A DNA stretch of 33,965 nucleotides from assembly GCA_020438865.1 (NCBI GenBank), contig JAGQTU010000043.1, positions 1 through 33,965 on the forward strand. The letters are read 5' to 3'. Of this stretch, positions 15,795-24,810 are shown piece after piece. Position 1 is the first letter of the stretch. Every line of letters starts with the position of its first letter. The notes beneath the pieces are model-generated. The model was not told where the DNA came from and ran no database searches. It saw nothing but the letters and a program-made list of their open reading frames with translations. This DNA comes from Mycobacterium sp. Lineage in GTDB: Bacteria; Actinomycetota; Actinomycetes; Mycobacteriales; Mycobacteriaceae. A program made the position numbers and the translations under genes.

Positions 15795-17169
15795 AGACCG
15801 TTTCGCCCTCCCCGGTCACCTTGTCGATCCGCTTGGCGAGATACAGCGCCTCTAGCGCCAGTTCCAGTGCGGCGGCCCGTTCCCCGTCCGAGGTGGCGCC
15901 GAGCCGCTCGGCGATCGCGTCGATCACCGGCAGGTCGGGCAGCGCGGCCAGCACATCCTTGGCCGACACCTGCTCACCCGTCGTCACCGCCGACCCGCCC
16001 TCGACCGCGGCGACGAGCGGCCCGACGTCGATACCGCCGAGCGCCCGCTGCGCGGTGTCGGCGGTGGCGCGGCGCAGCAGGTGCTCCAGCACGGCCTGCT
16101 CGCGACCCTCCTCGCCGGACTCGAACTCCAGCTTGCCGCGCAGTACGTCGATCACGGTGCCGAGGTCGACCACCCGGGCCACCGGCTCGTCCTCGCCGAG
16201 CACCGCGCCGCGGTGGCGCGCCGAGGCGGCCACGGTCTCGGCAGCCGCGATGGCGAACCGGGCCGACACCCCGGAACGCTGGTCGACTGAGCTCGACTCG
16301 CGCAGGTAGCGGGCGAACCGGGCGATGATCTGCATCAGATAGCCGGGCACCTGCGCCGACAGATGGGCCTCCTGGCCGATCACGCCGACCTCGGCGTCGA
16401 GTTCGCGCGGGTAGTGGGTGCGGATCTCGGCGCCGAACCGGTCCTTGAGCGGGGTGATGATGCGCCCGCGGTTGGTGTAGTCCTCGGGGTTGGCGCTGGC
16501 CACCACCAGCACGTCCAGTGGCAGCCGCAGGGTGTAGCCGCGGACCTGGATGTCGCGCTCCTCCATCACGTTGAGCATCGAGACCTGGATGCGTTCGGCG
16601 AGGTCGGGCAGTTCGTTGACGGCGACGATGCCGCGGTGCGCCCGCGGGATCAGCCCGTAGGCGATGGTCTCCGGGTCACCGAGGGTGCGGCCTTCGGCGA
16701 CCTTGATCGGGTCGATGTCGCCGACCAGGTCGGCCACGCTGGTGTCCGGGGTGGCGAGCTTCTCGAAGTAGCGTTCGCTGCGGTGTCGCCACTCGACCGG
16801 CAGGTCGTCGCCGGAGTCGGCGGCCCGGCGGATCGACTCGGGGGTGATCGGGGTGTAGGGGTGCTCGCCGAGTTCGGATCCGGCGATCACCGGCGTCCAC
16901 TCGTCGAGCAGGTTCTGCAGGGAGCGCAGCAGGCGGGTCTTGCCCTGGCCCCGCTCGCCGAGCAGGACGAAGTCGTGGCCGGCGATCAGCGCCCGCTCCA
17001 GCTGCGGCAGGACGGTGTCCTCGAAGCCGAAAATGCCTGGCCAGACATCGTCGCCCTGGGCCAGCGCGGCGAGCAGGTTCTCCCGGATCTCCTCCTTGAC
17101 GCCACGCTCCCGATGGCCGGATGCGCGCAGTTCACCGAGGGTGCGGGGCAGGGTGTCGGGTGAAGTCAC
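15787..17169 (-). CDS. MoxR/magnesium-chelatase-like AAA+ ATPase
   Basis: This 460-aa AAA+ ATPase resembles the magnesium-chelatase ChlI/MoxR group. Walker A is GERGQGKT (71-78). The Walker B strand reads IVAVNEL, with N185-E186 where many have D-E. Sensor 1 is N227 in VVASANPEDYTN, and R244 in LKDRFG is a candidate arginine finger. A helical C-terminal region (about 300-460) follows. No other chelatase subunits are nearby, so magnesium chelation for chlorophyll-type pigments is unlikely; a MoxR-type chaperone role with the adjacent VWA protein fits better. The start is GTG at 17169. GGAGAG abuts it and a TAGCGT -10 ends 7 nt before it, so a leaderless transcript is plausible. Recalled counterpart: Rv0958. 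Confidence 0.9.
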   Translation of the reverse strand: MTSPDTLPRTLGELRASGHRERGVKEEIRENLLAALAQGDDVWPGIFGFEDTVLPQLERALIAGHDFVLLGERGQGKTRLLRSLQNLLDEWTPVIAGSELGEHPYTPITPESIRRAADSGDDLPVEWRHRSERYFEKLATPDTSVADLVGDIDPIKVAEGRTLGDPETIAYGLIPRAHRGIVAVNELPDLAERIQVSMLNVMEERDIQVRGYTLRLPLDVLVVASANPEDYTNRGRIITPLKDRFGAEIRTHYPRELDAEVGVIGQEAHLSAQVPGYLMQIIARFARYLRESSSVDQRSGVSARFAIAAAETVAASARHRGAVLGEDEPVARVVDLGTVIDVLRGKLEFESGEEGREQAVLEHLLRRATADTAQRALGGIDVGPLVAAVEGGSAVTTGEQVSAKDVLAALPDLPVIDAIAERLGATSDGERAAALELALEALYLAKRIDKVTGEGETVYG

Positions 17170-17175
17170 CTCTCC

Positions 17176-17181
17176 ACGCTA
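17176..17181 (-). promoter_or_regulatory. Putative -10 of the MoxR/VWA operon
   Basis: TAGCGT on the minus strand fits TANNNT and ends 7 nt before the GTG start, placing the transcription start at or next to the start codon. No clear -35 was found. An inverted repeat GTGAC-N7-GTCAC at 17226-17242 lies about 60 nt upstream. Confidence 0.35.
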
Positions 17182-17238
17182 CGACTGCCGTAGCCCGCAG
17201 GCACTCGGTACGTCCTTACCCATGCGTGACGCCATTGG

Positions 17239-17877
17239 TCACCTGGCCGGGGAGAGCATCTGAAAGCCGGTCAGGATCACCTCGGAGTCACGCTTGTAGG
17301 TCGGGTTCTCCGGCTCGGCGCCCTGCACGGTCACCGTCACCGCGTACGTCCGGTCGTCGGTCTGCAGCACCGCGCACACGACCCGGGCCGGATGCGGCGG
17401 CAGGCCGCCGTCCGCGGGGATCGTGTAGTCGACGGTCTCGGCGGGCAGGCCACACAACGTCGTCTCGGCCGTGCGCACGTCGGTGGCACCCAGCCCGGAC
17501 TCCAGCCCGCTGCGCTGGGCCTCGAACACCTCGTCGGGCTCGCTCCGGCCGGGCTGACTCTCCAGGGTCACCACCGCCGTCGGGGCGAAGCCGTCGCTGA
17601 CCAGGTCGACGTTGCGCATCGCATAGCGGATCAGCTCGGAGTCCATCATCGTCACGCGCTCCCAGCCGTCCGGCTGCGGGATCTTGAGCACCGGCTCGCC
17701 CGTGGCCTGGCTGGGGATCGTGCTCAGCGCGACGTCGACCGCCGTGCACTCCGCGGCCGTCGCCCCGGCACCGCCCGGATTCGGAGCGGCGACCCCGCGC
17801 GCGTCCACGACCAACCGCTCGCACGAGGTGAGCAGCACCAGTGCCGTCGCCGCGATCATCACCGCCCGCGTGTCCAT
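17239..17877 (-). CDS. LpqN/LpqT-type lipoprotein
   Basis: This 212-aa secreted lipoprotein has a signal peptide at residues 1-18 ending in the lipobox LTS-C with the lipidated cysteine at 19. The mature part has the pattern IPQPDGWERVTMMDSELIRYAMRN, then GFAPTAVVTLESQPG, typical of the mycobacterial LpqN/LpqT lipoprotein family, and three further cysteines that may form disulfides. Family members are surface lipoproteins with envelope-related but mostly unproven roles. The ATG at 17877 has GAGG nearby and starts only 9 nt after the purH stop, so it is probably transcribed with purN-purH. I do not remember a counterpart at this position in M. tuberculosis. Confidence 0.8.
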   Translation of the reverse strand: MDTRAVMIAATALVLLTSCERLVVDARGVAAPNPGGAGATAAECTAVDVALSTIPSQATGEPVLKIPQPDGWERVTMMDSELIRYAMRNVDLVSDGFAPTAVVTLESQPGRSEPDEVFEAQRSGLESGLGATDVRTAETTLCGLPAETVDYTIPADGGLPPHPARVVCAVLQTDDRTYAVTVTVQGAEPENPTYKRDSEVILTGFQMLSPAR

Positions 17878-17886
17878 CGATAGACC

Positions 17887-19464
17887 TCAGTGCGCGAAGT
17901 GCCGCGCGCCGGTCAGGTAGAGCGTGATGCCCGCCTTGGCCGCGGCCTCGGTCACCTGGTCGTCGCGCATCGATCCGCCCGGATGCACGATCGCCTTGAC
18001 CCCGGCGGCGGTCAGCGTCTCCAGGCCGTCGGGGAACGGGAAGAACGCGTCGCTGGCGGCCACCGCGCCGCGGACCCGATCACCGCCGCGTTCGACGGCC
18101 AGCCGGGCGGCGTCGACCCGGTTGACCTGGCCCATGCCCACGCCGACGGTGGCCCCGTCGGCGGCGACCACGATCGCGTTCGACTTGACCGCGCGGCAGG
18201 TGCGCCAGGCGAAGCGCAGATCGGCCAGGGTGGCCGCATCCGCGGCCGGGCCGGTCGCCAGGGTCCAGCCGGCCGGGTCGTCACCGGGAGCGTTGAGGCA
18301 GTCCCGCTCCTGCATCAGCAGGCCGCCGCTGATCTGCCGGATCTCCACCCCGTCGACCGGCGGCTCGGCGGCGACCAAGACGCGAATGTTCTTCTTGCGG
18401 GCCAGGATCTCCACCGCACCGGGCTCGTAGGCCGGTGCGATGATCACCTCGGTGAAGATCTCCGAGACGAACTCGGCCATCTCGACCGTCACCTCGGTGT
18501 TGGCCGCGATCACGCCGCCGAACGCGGACAGCGGATCGCACTCGTGGGCCTTGCGGTGCGCGTCGGCCACCGACACCGACGAGATCGCGATACCGCACGG
18601 GTTCGCGTGCTTGATGATCGCCACGCAGATCTGTTCGTGGTCGAACGCCGCCCGCCAGGCCGCGTCGGCGTCGGTGAAGTTGTTGTAGGACATCTCTTTT
18701 CCGTGCAGCTGCTGGGCCTGCGCCAGGCCGGGCCAGCCCACGTCGTCGCTGTAGAGCGCCGCCCGCTGGTGCGGGTTCTCGCCGTAGCGCAGCAAGGAGG
18801 TGCGCCGCCAGGTCCGGCCGAACCACGGGGGCAGCGGGGACTCGTCGGCCGCCGGCGCCAGGACGGCGTCCATCCAGCTGGCCACGGCCACGTCGTATTC
18901 GGCGGTGTGGCGGAAGGCCAGCGCGGCCAGCTTCTTGCGCTCCTCCAGGGTGAAACCGCCGGCGCGCACCGCCGCCAGCACCCCGTCGTAGCCGAGCGGG
19001 TCGACCACCACCGCGACGCTCGCGTGGTTCTTCGCGGCCGCACGCACCATCGACGGGCCGCCGATGTCGATCTGCTCGACGCACTCGTCGATCTCGGCGC
19101 CCGAGTCCACCGTCTCGCTGAACGGGTACAGGTTGACGACCACCAGATCGAACGGCTCGATGTTCAGCTTCGCCAGGGCCGCGACGTGGTCGGGATTGCG
19201 GGTGTCGGCGAGCAGGCCGGCGTGCACGTGCGGGTGCAGGGTCTTGACCCGGCCGTCCAGGATCTCCGGGAACCCGGTCACGAGTTCCACCGGAGTCACC
19301 GGAATGCCTTGGTCGGCAATGGTTTTGGCGGTCGATCCGGTCGAGACGATGTCCACTCCGGCCTCGTACAGACCACGGGCCAGTGGGACCAGGCCGCTCT
19401 TGTCGTACACGCTGATCAGCGCGCGCCCGATCGTCCTCTTCCCGATCAATGTCCCCGACGTCAT
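17887..19464 (-). CDS. purH: Bifunctional AICAR transformylase / IMP cyclohydrolase PurH
   Basis: This 525-aa enzyme performs the last two steps of IMP synthesis. Residues about 10-150 form the IMP cyclohydrolase (MGS-like) domain, with [13 protein letters not shown] and [12 protein letters not shown]. Residues about 205-525 form the AICAR transformylase domain, with catalytic K285-H286 in IIKHANPCG and the C-terminal [14 protein letters not shown] at 19464 overlaps the purN stop as ATGA. Length and order agree with other mycobacterial purN-purH pairs. The longer open frame upstream is the purN coding strand in another frame and is not used. Confidence 0.97.
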   Translation of the reverse strand: MTSGTLIGKRTIGRALISVYDKSGLVPLARGLYEAGVDIVSTGSTAKTIADQGIPVTPVELVTGFPEILDGRVKTLHPHVHAGLLADTRNPDHVAALAKLNIEPFDLVVVNLYPFSETVDSGAEIDECVEQIDIGGPSMVRAAAKNHASVAVVVDPLGYDGVLAAVRAGGFTLEERKKLAALAFRHTAEYDVAVASWMDAVLAPAADESPLPPWFGRTWRRTSLLRYGENPHQRAALYSDDVGWPGLAQAQQLHGKEMSYNNFTDADAAWRAAFDHEQICVAIIKHANPCGIAISSVSVADAHRKAHECDPLSAFGGVIAANTEVTVEMAEFVSEIFTEVIIAPAYEPGAVEILARKKNIRVLVAAEPPVDGVEIRQISGGLLMQERDCLNAPGDDPAGWTLATGPAADAATLADLRFAWRTCRAVKSNAIVVAADGATVGVGMGQVNRVDAARLAVERGGDRVRGAVAASDAFFPFPDGLETLTAAGVKAIVHPGGSMRDDQVTEAAAKAGITLYLTGARHFAH

Positions 19465-20090
19465 CCTATGGTCGCCTTTCTGCCACTCCAGGTCACACCG
19501 CGTGTCGCCAGCGCGGCAAGCACGTCCACCAGCAGTCGTCGTTCCACGACCTTGATGCGTTCGTGCAGGGTCTCTTCGTCGTCGTCGTCGCGCACGGTCA
19601 CCGCCTCCTGGGCCAGGATCGGGCCGGTGTCCATCCCCGCGTCGACCAGGTGCACCGTGCAACCGGTGACCCTGACCCCGTAGCTCAGCGCGTCGGGCAC
19701 GGCGTGCGCACCGGGAAACGATGGCAGCAGCGCGGGATGGGTGTTCACGACGCGGCCGATGAAGCGCGAAAGAAATTCCGGGCCAAGGATTTTCATGAAA
19801 CCGGCCGAGACGATCAGATCCGGCTCATGGGCCGCGGTGGCGGCGGCGATGGCGGTGTCCCAGTCAACGCGGTCGGCGTGGTCGCCCAACCGCACGCAGA
19901 ACGTCGCCAAGCCGGCGGCCCGGGCGATCTCCACCGCGCGGCAGTCCCGGTCCACCCCGACCGCCACCACCCGCGCCGGGTAGTCGCCGACTGCGGCGTC
20001 CAGCAGCGACTGCAGCAGCGACCCGGTCCCCGAGGCGAGGACCACCAGGCGGGCCGGCGCGCTCGGGGGGACGCGGAGGGGATGCTGCAC
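19461..20090 (-). CDS. purN: Phosphoribosylglycinamide formyltransferase PurN
   Basis: This 209-aa enzyme transfers a formyl group from 10-formyl-THF to GAR. It shows the phosphate loop [13 protein letters not shown] (20-32), catalytic N116 and H118 in [12 protein letters not shown], and D154 in GMDTGPIL, the standard GART triad with the usual spacing. I chose GTG at 20090 ([15 protein letters not shown]), which aligns with the start of mycobacterial relatives. An ATG 15 codons upstream lies in the gap after perM and adds an unlikely N-terminus. The gene is 97 nt after perM and overlaps purH. Confidence 0.95.
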   Translation of the reverse strand: MQHPLRVPPSAPARLVVLASGTGSLLQSLLDAAVGDYPARVVAVGVDRDCRAVEIARAAGLATFCVRLGDHADRVDWDTAIAAATAAHEPDLIVSAGFMKILGPEFLSRFIGRVVNTHPALLPSFPGAHAVPDALSYGVRVTGCTVHLVDAGMDTGPILAQEAVTVRDDDDEETLHERIKVVERRLLVDVLAALATRGVTWSGRKATIG

Positions 20091-20187
20091 GGCGATGAGC
20101 CTAACGGGGGTTTGTCCCCGGTGATCGGCGGGCATCGAACGACGCGCGCTGCGCCCGCAAGTCGACCAACGCCGACGTCAACGACCG

Positions 20188-21648
20188 CTACCCCGTGCCT
20201 GCCGGCGACTGAGGGTCCTCCGGGTCCAGGTCGTCGTCGACGACCAGCAGGTCCTCGACGTCTTCGAGGTCGAGTGCCGGCGGGGGCGGTGGCCGCCGAT
20301 CGACCGGCTCCGGTTCGGATTCGGGTTGCTGCTCGGCCGGTGCGGCGCCGGACTCGTCGGACAGTTGGTGGTCTTCTTCGTCCGGTTCGGGGTCGCGCTC
20401 CGGGAACTCGATCGGCTCGCCCACCGGTTGGGGTTCGGCGTCCGGCGTGAGGTCCCATCCGGGCAACGGCTCGGGCTCGGGTTCGGGTGCGCTCACCCGT
20501 TTGGGCCGTCGGGTGATGCCGCCCGACATCACGACGGTCAGGCCACCGATGACGAAGAACCAGAAGAACACCGCGGGCCCGAAGGTCGCCTGGTCCACCC
20601 CGACGGCACCGAAGTTGCCGAGTTCACCGCCGCCGGCGTAGCCCAGCACAGCCATCGTCACGGCAGCGATCAGGGCCGCGACCGCCAGCTTGGCGAACGC
20701 CTCGGGCGCGGGCAGCGGCCGGCGCGCACACTGCTGGCCCAGCGCCACACCGGAGGCGGCGCCCACGATCAGCAGCGCCACCCACACCGGGCCGAGCGGC
20801 GGGCTGGGCACCGCCGCCAGGATCGGCAGCGCCGGGATGTCGCCGCCGAAGACGGTGAACGAACTGAACGTCGCGAACCCGATGTGGGCGCTGGAGCCGA
20901 CGGCCACCGCGGCGGTGCCGACGATGACGTTCGGCACGTACAGCGCGGACAGCACCGTCAGGCTCAGCTGCCCGAAGAACGAGTCGGTGATCGCGAAGAG
21001 CTCGTGCATGGTGCCCCAGTGCACGACGAGCGAGGCGGCGGTGACCGCGCCCGACAGGCCGAGCAGGGCCAGCAGTCCGGCGACGGCCGCCCGAACGGTG
21101 TCGGGCAGCCACGACGGCATCCGCAATGCGTGCAGGGCCCGCTCGCCGACCTTGGACCCGACGCCCAGCAGCGCACCGATGCCGTGCACCGCCAGCACAC
21201 CGGCGAATGCGCGCAGGGCGTTCGGCGTCTGCAGCTCGGCGATCACCGACGAGGCGTCGTGGATGACCGCCAGCGCGATGGCCGCGATCAGCAGCGGACC
21301 GCCCAGCGCCGAGGCGACGACCCAGCGGACCACGAACCACGATGCCCGCGGCGGCACGGCCTGTGCGGTGGTGCGCGCGGTTCCCCAGACCATCAGCAGC
21401 ACCGGCGCCAGCGGCAGCACCGCGAGTTGGTGGCCGGCGATGGAGATCGGCACCTGGTGGACCGCCAGCCACATGCTGGCGATGGCGCCCAGCGTTCCGG
21501 TCATGTCGCTGTTGGCGATGACCAGCTGCATCAGCGTCACCGCGGCGATGATGACGAGGGCCACCCCGGAAGGACCGAACGCGACCCGAACCAGGTCCCG
21601 TGCCTGGTGCGGGCCGTCGGTACGCGGCTTGTCCTGCATTCGATTCAC
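20188..21648 (-). CDS. perM: PerM-like polytopic membrane protein (DUF6350)
   Basis: This is a 486-aa integral membrane protein with about eight to ten hydrophobic segments between residues 20 and 375. It ends in a cytosolic tail of about 110 residues, extremely acidic and Pro-rich (repeats such as [11 protein letters not shown] and [11 protein letters not shown]). The tail seems longer than in the tuberculosis protein (about 455 aa as I recall). In M. tuberculosis PerM (Rv0955) is needed for persistence and supports cell division by stabilising a divisome protein; the same role is inferred from family and position. The start is GTG at 21648, or ATG at 21639 three codons in; neither has a strong Shine-Dalgarno. 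It lies 41 nt after the DUF5336 gene and probably shares its transcript. Confidence 0.88.
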   Translation of the reverse strand: MNRMQDKPRTDGPHQARDLVRVAFGPSGVALVIIAAVTLMQLVIANSDMTGTLGAIASMWLAVHQVPISIAGHQLAVLPLAPVLLMVWGTARTTAQAVPPRASWFVVRWVVASALGGPLLIAAIALAVIHDASSVIAELQTPNALRAFAGVLAVHGIGALLGVGSKVGERALHALRMPSWLPDTVRAAVAGLLALLGLSGAVTAASLVVHWGTMHELFAITDSFFGQLSLTVLSALYVPNVIVGTAAVAVGSSAHIGFATFSSFTVFGGDIPALPILAAVPSPPLGPVWVALLIVGAASGVALGQQCARRPLPAPEAFAKLAVAALIAAVTMAVLGYAGGGELGNFGAVGVDQATFGPAVFFWFFVIGGLTVVMSGGITRRPKRVSAPEPEPEPLPGWDLTPDAEPQPVGEPIEFPERDPEPDEEDHQLSDESGAAPAEQQPESEPEPVDRRPPPPPALDLEDVEDLLVVDDDLDPEDPQSPAGTG

Positions 21649-21689
21649 TCGGCGCGCCGATCAGTCGAGGTGCGCGTGGGAGCGTCCGA

Positions 21690-22496
21690 TCAGGACGGGT
21701 TGGGGCCCGACGGCGGGGCCGTGGACGGCGCCTGCGACTGCGGACCGGGCTGCCCGGAGCCCGGCTGCTGGCCCGAACCGACCGAGGGCGGCGGGCTGAA
21801 GCTCGGGAAACCGGTCGGCGGGGTGGGCGGGCCGCTCTGCGGGCCCGGATCGGTGAAACCGCCCGCGCCGGGTCCCGAAGAGTAGCCGCCGCCGTACTGC
21901 GGCGGGTAGCCGGGGCGTTGCGGCGGGCCCTGCGGCCCGGGCTGGCCGTAGTAGCCCGGGGGCGGGCCGTACTGGCCGTAGGACTCGTAGCGCGGCCGCG
22001 GGGCCGGGGGCGTGATGACCCCGGACTCGAACAACAGGGCCGCGACGGCGGCGACGGCCTGCAGCAGCGTGAACGCGAGCACCAGCCACAGCGCCCACCC
22101 GATGGCGAAGCCGGCCGGCTTGGTGACCACCTGGGCGATCACCAAGAGCAGCGCCAGCACCGACACCACGGCGACCACCGCGGTGTAGTTCCCGGCCTTG
22201 GGCAGCACGCTGACCGCGGCCAGCAGCGCGGCGATCAGCGCGGCGATGACCGGGAAGCCTCCGCCGCTGCCGGTCAGCTCGGCACTGCCGAACGGTCCCA
22301 GTTCCGCGCTGACCGTGAACACCGGCCCGAAGCTCGCCAGGTACGCGGCCAGGCCCAGCACCACCACGGCGGCGGTCAGGTACACCGGCAGCCTGCTCGG
22401 GCCGGCCTCGGCCGACCCGAACGCCGCTGCACCTTGTCCATACGGGCCGGGCGACTGCGCCGGCGGGTAGCCCGGGTTGGTGGGCGGGTAGGTCAT
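21690..22496 (-). CDS. DUF5336 membrane protein, 34-kDa antigen-like
   Basis: This is a 268-aa protein. Residues 1-33 are Pro/Gly/Tyr-rich. Four membrane segments follow at about 36-60, 80-98, 103-124 and 130-157, and residues 160-268 form a long Pro/Gly/Gln-rich tail. This is the layout of the mycobacterial 34-kDa antigen homologue (Rv0954). Such low-complexity tails are common in actinobacterial divisome and envelope proteins, and Rv0954 has been placed with cell-division proteins. ATG at 22496 has an excellent GGAGGAGAGG upstream. It is first in the unit leading to perM and purNH. The exact function is unknown. Confidence 0.85.
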   Translation of the reverse strand: MTYPPTNPGYPPAQSPGPYGQGAAAFGSAEAGPSRLPVYLTAAVVVLGLAAYLASFGPVFTVSAELGPFGSAELTGSGGGFPVIAALIAALLAAVSVLPKAGNYTAVVAVVSVLALLLVIAQVVTKPAGFAIGWALWLVLAFTLLQAVAAVAALLFESGVITPPAPRPRYESYGQYGPPPGYYGQPGPQGPPQRPGYPPQYGGGYSSGPGAGGFTDPGPQSGPPTPPTGFPSFSPPPSVGSGQQPGSGQPGPQSQAPSTAPPSGPNPS

Positions 22497-22588
22497 GGCC
22501 TCTCCTCCAGCCTTGTCACGCTGCGTGGTGCGGTGCTCGTGGTCTGCAAGCAGCGACGCGCGGCGCTGTGTCGGTTATGGCTCGTGAA

Positions 22589-22621
22589 CGGACCCTTGGT
22601 CCGGTCCGACCACCCACGCTA
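22589..22621 (-). promoter_or_regulatory. Putative promoter and palindrome before the DUF5336 gene
   Basis: On the minus strand TAGCGT (22621-22616) fits a TANNNT -10, giving a leader of about 110 nt. Just downstream is CGGACC-CTT-GGTCCG (22589-22603), a perfect 6-bp inverted repeat with a 3-nt spacer, followed by another GGTCC unit. It could be an operator or an RNA hairpin. Confidence 0.3.
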
Positions 22622-22667
22622 GCGCACCAGGCTGCAGCCGTCCGCGACCGTCGGCGTGTCATGCGGG

Positions 22668-22680
22668 GGCCGGCGCGGCC
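22668..22680 (-). terminator. Short GC hairpin after sfnG
   Basis: GGCCG-CGC-CGGCC on the minus strand lies 8 nt past the sfnG stop. It is only 5 bp with no U-tract, so it is a weak terminator candidate. Confidence 0.25.
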
Positions 22681-22687
22681 ACGCGAA

Positions 22688-23818
22688 TCAGGCCGACGCG
22701 AGAACCGGCGCGCCGAACGAACCCTGCTCGGCCGCCTCGATCTCGCGCACCAGGGGCAGCACCCGGGCGCCGAAGTACTCGATCTCCTCCTGAAAGTGCA
22801 GGAAGCCGCCGAGAACCAGATCCACCCCACGCTTGCGGTAGGCCGCGATGCGCTCGGCGATCTGCTCCGGGGTGCCGATCAACCGGCTGCGGAACCCGTC
22901 GTTGTACTGGACGAGGTCCTCGAAGCTGGAATCGGCCCACATACCGCGCTTGTCGGCCGTCGAGTTGCCGGCCTGCTGCACCGCGTCGTGGAACCCCTGC
23001 ACGGCGGGCCGATTGGCCTTGGCGATGATCTCGCGCAGCGTCTCCTTCGCCTCCTTCTCAGTGTCCCGGGCGATGATGAACCCGTTGAGGCCGAACTTCA
23101 CCTCGCGGCGGGCGGCGCGGGCGTGCTCGCGCACATCGACGACCTGTTCGGTGACGCCGGCGAAGTCCTTGCCGTTGGAGAAGTACCAGTCGGCGTAGCG
23201 GCCGCCGTTGCGGCGGGCCGCCGTCGAGTTACCGCCCTGGAACAGTTCGGGATGGGGCCGCTCGACGGTGTTCAGCGGCTTGGGCTTCAGGGTGAAGTCG
23301 TGGATCCGGTAGAAGTCGCCGCGGAAGTCCACGTCGTCCTCGGTCCAGATCTTGCGGAGCACCTGCAGGAACTCCGCGCTGCGCCGGTAGCGCTCGTCGT
23401 GCTCGAGCCACGGCTCGCCCAGGTGGGTGAACTCGTCCTTGAACCAGCCGGAGACCACGTTGACGGCGAACCGGCCGCCGGAGATCTGGTCGGCGGTCGC
23501 GCCGAGCTTGGCCAGGACGGCGGGCTGCCACAGGCCGGGGTGTACCGCGGCGATCACCTTGAGCCGTTCGGTGGCCAGCAGCAGCGCCAGCGAGAAACTG
23601 GTCGACTCGTGCTGGTATTCCGCGCCGTAGCTGGCCTCGTAGCGGACCTGGGAGAGGGCGTACTCGAAGCCGTTGTTCTCCGCTGTCCGCGCCAGTTTCG
23701 CGTTGTAGTCGTAGTTCCAGTCGGTGCGCTGTTCGATGGTGCTCGTCACCAGACCACCGCTGACGTTGGGCACCCAGTAGGCGAACTTCACATGGTCGGC
23801 GATGCGTTCGGTCGTCAT
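22688..23818 (-). CDS. sfnG: SfnG-like FMNH2-dependent dimethylsulfone monooxygenase
   Basis: This 376-aa enzyme of the bacterial luciferase-like flavin monooxygenase superfamily matches the SfnG subgroup closely. Evidence is the N-terminal KFAYWVPNVSGGLVTS, then GFEYALSQVRYEASYGAEYQHES, NVVSGWFKDEF, EHDERYRRS and the C-terminal SSFEDLVQYNDGF with LGGFLHFQEE. SfnG uses reduced FMN from a separate reductase to convert dimethylsulfone to methanesulfinate, feeding sulfur scavenging. No flavin reductase or alkanesulfonate genes lie nearby. ATG at 23818 (MTTERIADHVKF) is preferred over a TTG three codons upstream. It is divergent from the F420-type oxidoreductase across 143 nt. I do not recall it at this locus in M. 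tuberculosis. Confidence 0.88.
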   Translation of the reverse strand: MTTERIADHVKFAYWVPNVSGGLVTSTIEQRTDWNYDYNAKLARTAENNGFEYALSQVRYEASYGAEYQHESTSFSLALLLATERLKVIAAVHPGLWQPAVLAKLGATADQISGGRFAVNVVSGWFKDEFTHLGEPWLEHDERYRRSAEFLQVLRKIWTEDDVDFRGDFYRIHDFTLKPKPLNTVERPHPELFQGGNSTAARRNGGRYADWYFSNGKDFAGVTEQVVDVREHARAARREVKFGLNGFIIARDTEKEAKETLREIIAKANRPAVQGFHDAVQQAGNSTADKRGMWADSSFEDLVQYNDGFRSRLIGTPEQIAERIAAYRKRGVDLVLGGFLHFQEEIEYFGARVLPLVREIEAAEQGSFGAPVLASA

Positions 23819-23961
23819 GGTGGCCAATGGTGTCCGCCGCCGCCCCGGTCGTCACCGATTAAATTCGCACAGAGTGCAGGTTTGGGCCGCGGGCCGATGC
23901 GGGAACCGGTGAGCGGGACCCGCCTTGCCCGGCCGCACAGGAACACGTTCTAATTCTGCGC

Positions 23962-24810
23962 ATGGACTACGGACTTGTGCTGTTCACCAGCGACCGCGGG
24001 ATCACCCCGGCGGCCGCCGCCAAACTGGCCGACGACCACGGGTTCCAGACCTTCTACGTGCCCGAGCACACCCACATTCCGGTCAAGCGCGAGGCCGCGC
24101 ACCCCGGCACCGGTGACGAGACCCTGCCCGACGACCGCTACATGCGGACCCTGGATCCCTGGGTGAGCCTGGGCACCGCCTGCGCCGTCACCAGCCGGGT
24201 GCGGCTGTCCACGGCGGTCGCGCTGCCGGTCGAGCACGACCCCATCACGCTGGCGAAATCGATTGCCACCCTTGACCATCTGTCCGGCGGGCGGGTCAGC
24301 CTGGGGGTGGGCTTCGGCTGGAACACCGACGAGTTGCTCGATCACCACGTTCCCCCGGCCAAGCGGCGCACGGTGCTGCGCGAGTACATCGAGGCCATGC
24401 GCGCGCTATGGACCCAGGAGGAGGCGGAATACGACGGCGAGTTCGTCAAGTTCGGTCCCAGCTGGGCGTGGCCCAAGCCGGTTCAGTCGCACATCCCGGT
24501 TCTGGTGGGCGCCGGCGGAACCGAGAAGACTTTCAAGTGGATCGCCCGCTCCGCCGACGGCTGGATCACCACACCACGCGACTTCGACATCGACGCGCCG
24601 GTGAAGTTGCTGCAGGACATCTGGGCGGACGCCGGCCGTGACGGCGCACCGCAGATCGTGGCGCTGGACTTCAAGCCGGTGCCCGAGAAGCTCGCGCACT
24701 GGCGGGAATTGGGAGTGACCGAAGTGCTGTTTGGGCTACCGGACAAGTCCGCCGACGAGGTGGCCGCCTACGTGGAGCGGCTGGCCGGGAAGCTCGCCGC
24801 CCTCACCTAG
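23962..24810 (+). CDS. LLM-class F420-dependent oxidoreductase
   Basis: This is a 282-aa luciferase-like TIM-barrel protein of the F420-dependent type common in mycobacteria. Motifs are FYVPEHTHIPV, the STAVALPVEHDPITLAKSIATLDHLSGGRVSLGVGFGWN core and PVLVGAGGTEKTFKWIARSADGW. The length and start (MDYGLVLFTSDRG) are like Rv0953c as I recall it. The substrate is unknown. There is no Shine-Dalgarno before ATG 23962, but TAATTCT at 23951-23957 lies at the right distance for a -10 element, so a leaderless transcript is likely. The stop codon TAG shares the palindrome CTAG with the stop of the convergent thiolase-like gene (4-bp overlap). Confidence 0.85.
   Translation: MDYGLVLFTSDRGITPAAAAKLADDHGFQTFYVPEHTHIPVKREAAHPGTGDETLPDDRYMRTLDPWVSLGTACAVTSRVRLSTAVALPVEHDPITLAKSIATLDHLSGGRVSLGVGFGWNTDELLDHHVPPAKRRTVLREYIEAMRALWTQEEAEYDGEFVKFGPSWAWPKPVQSHIPVLVGAGGTEKTFKWIARSADGWITTPRDFDIDAPVKLLQDIWADAGRDGAPQIVALDFKPVPEKLAHWRELGVTEVLFGLPDKSADEVAAYVERLAGKLAALT

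Noticed and set aside
15787-17169. True magnesium chelatase subunit for tetrapyrrole synthesis
   Set aside because: No BchH/CobN-type large subunit is nearby, and Walker B differs. A MoxR-type chaperone with its VWA partner is the better reading.
17890-19683. Plus-strand frame of about 600 aa opposite purH
   Set aside because: High GC keeps it open; the translation is Arg/Gly/Val/His-rich with no motif, and purH on the minus strand is certain.
23866-23878. GCAC-AGA-GTGC inverted repeat before sfnG as an operator
   Set aside because: Only four base pairs per arm, expected by chance in this sequence, with no supporting promoter geometry.
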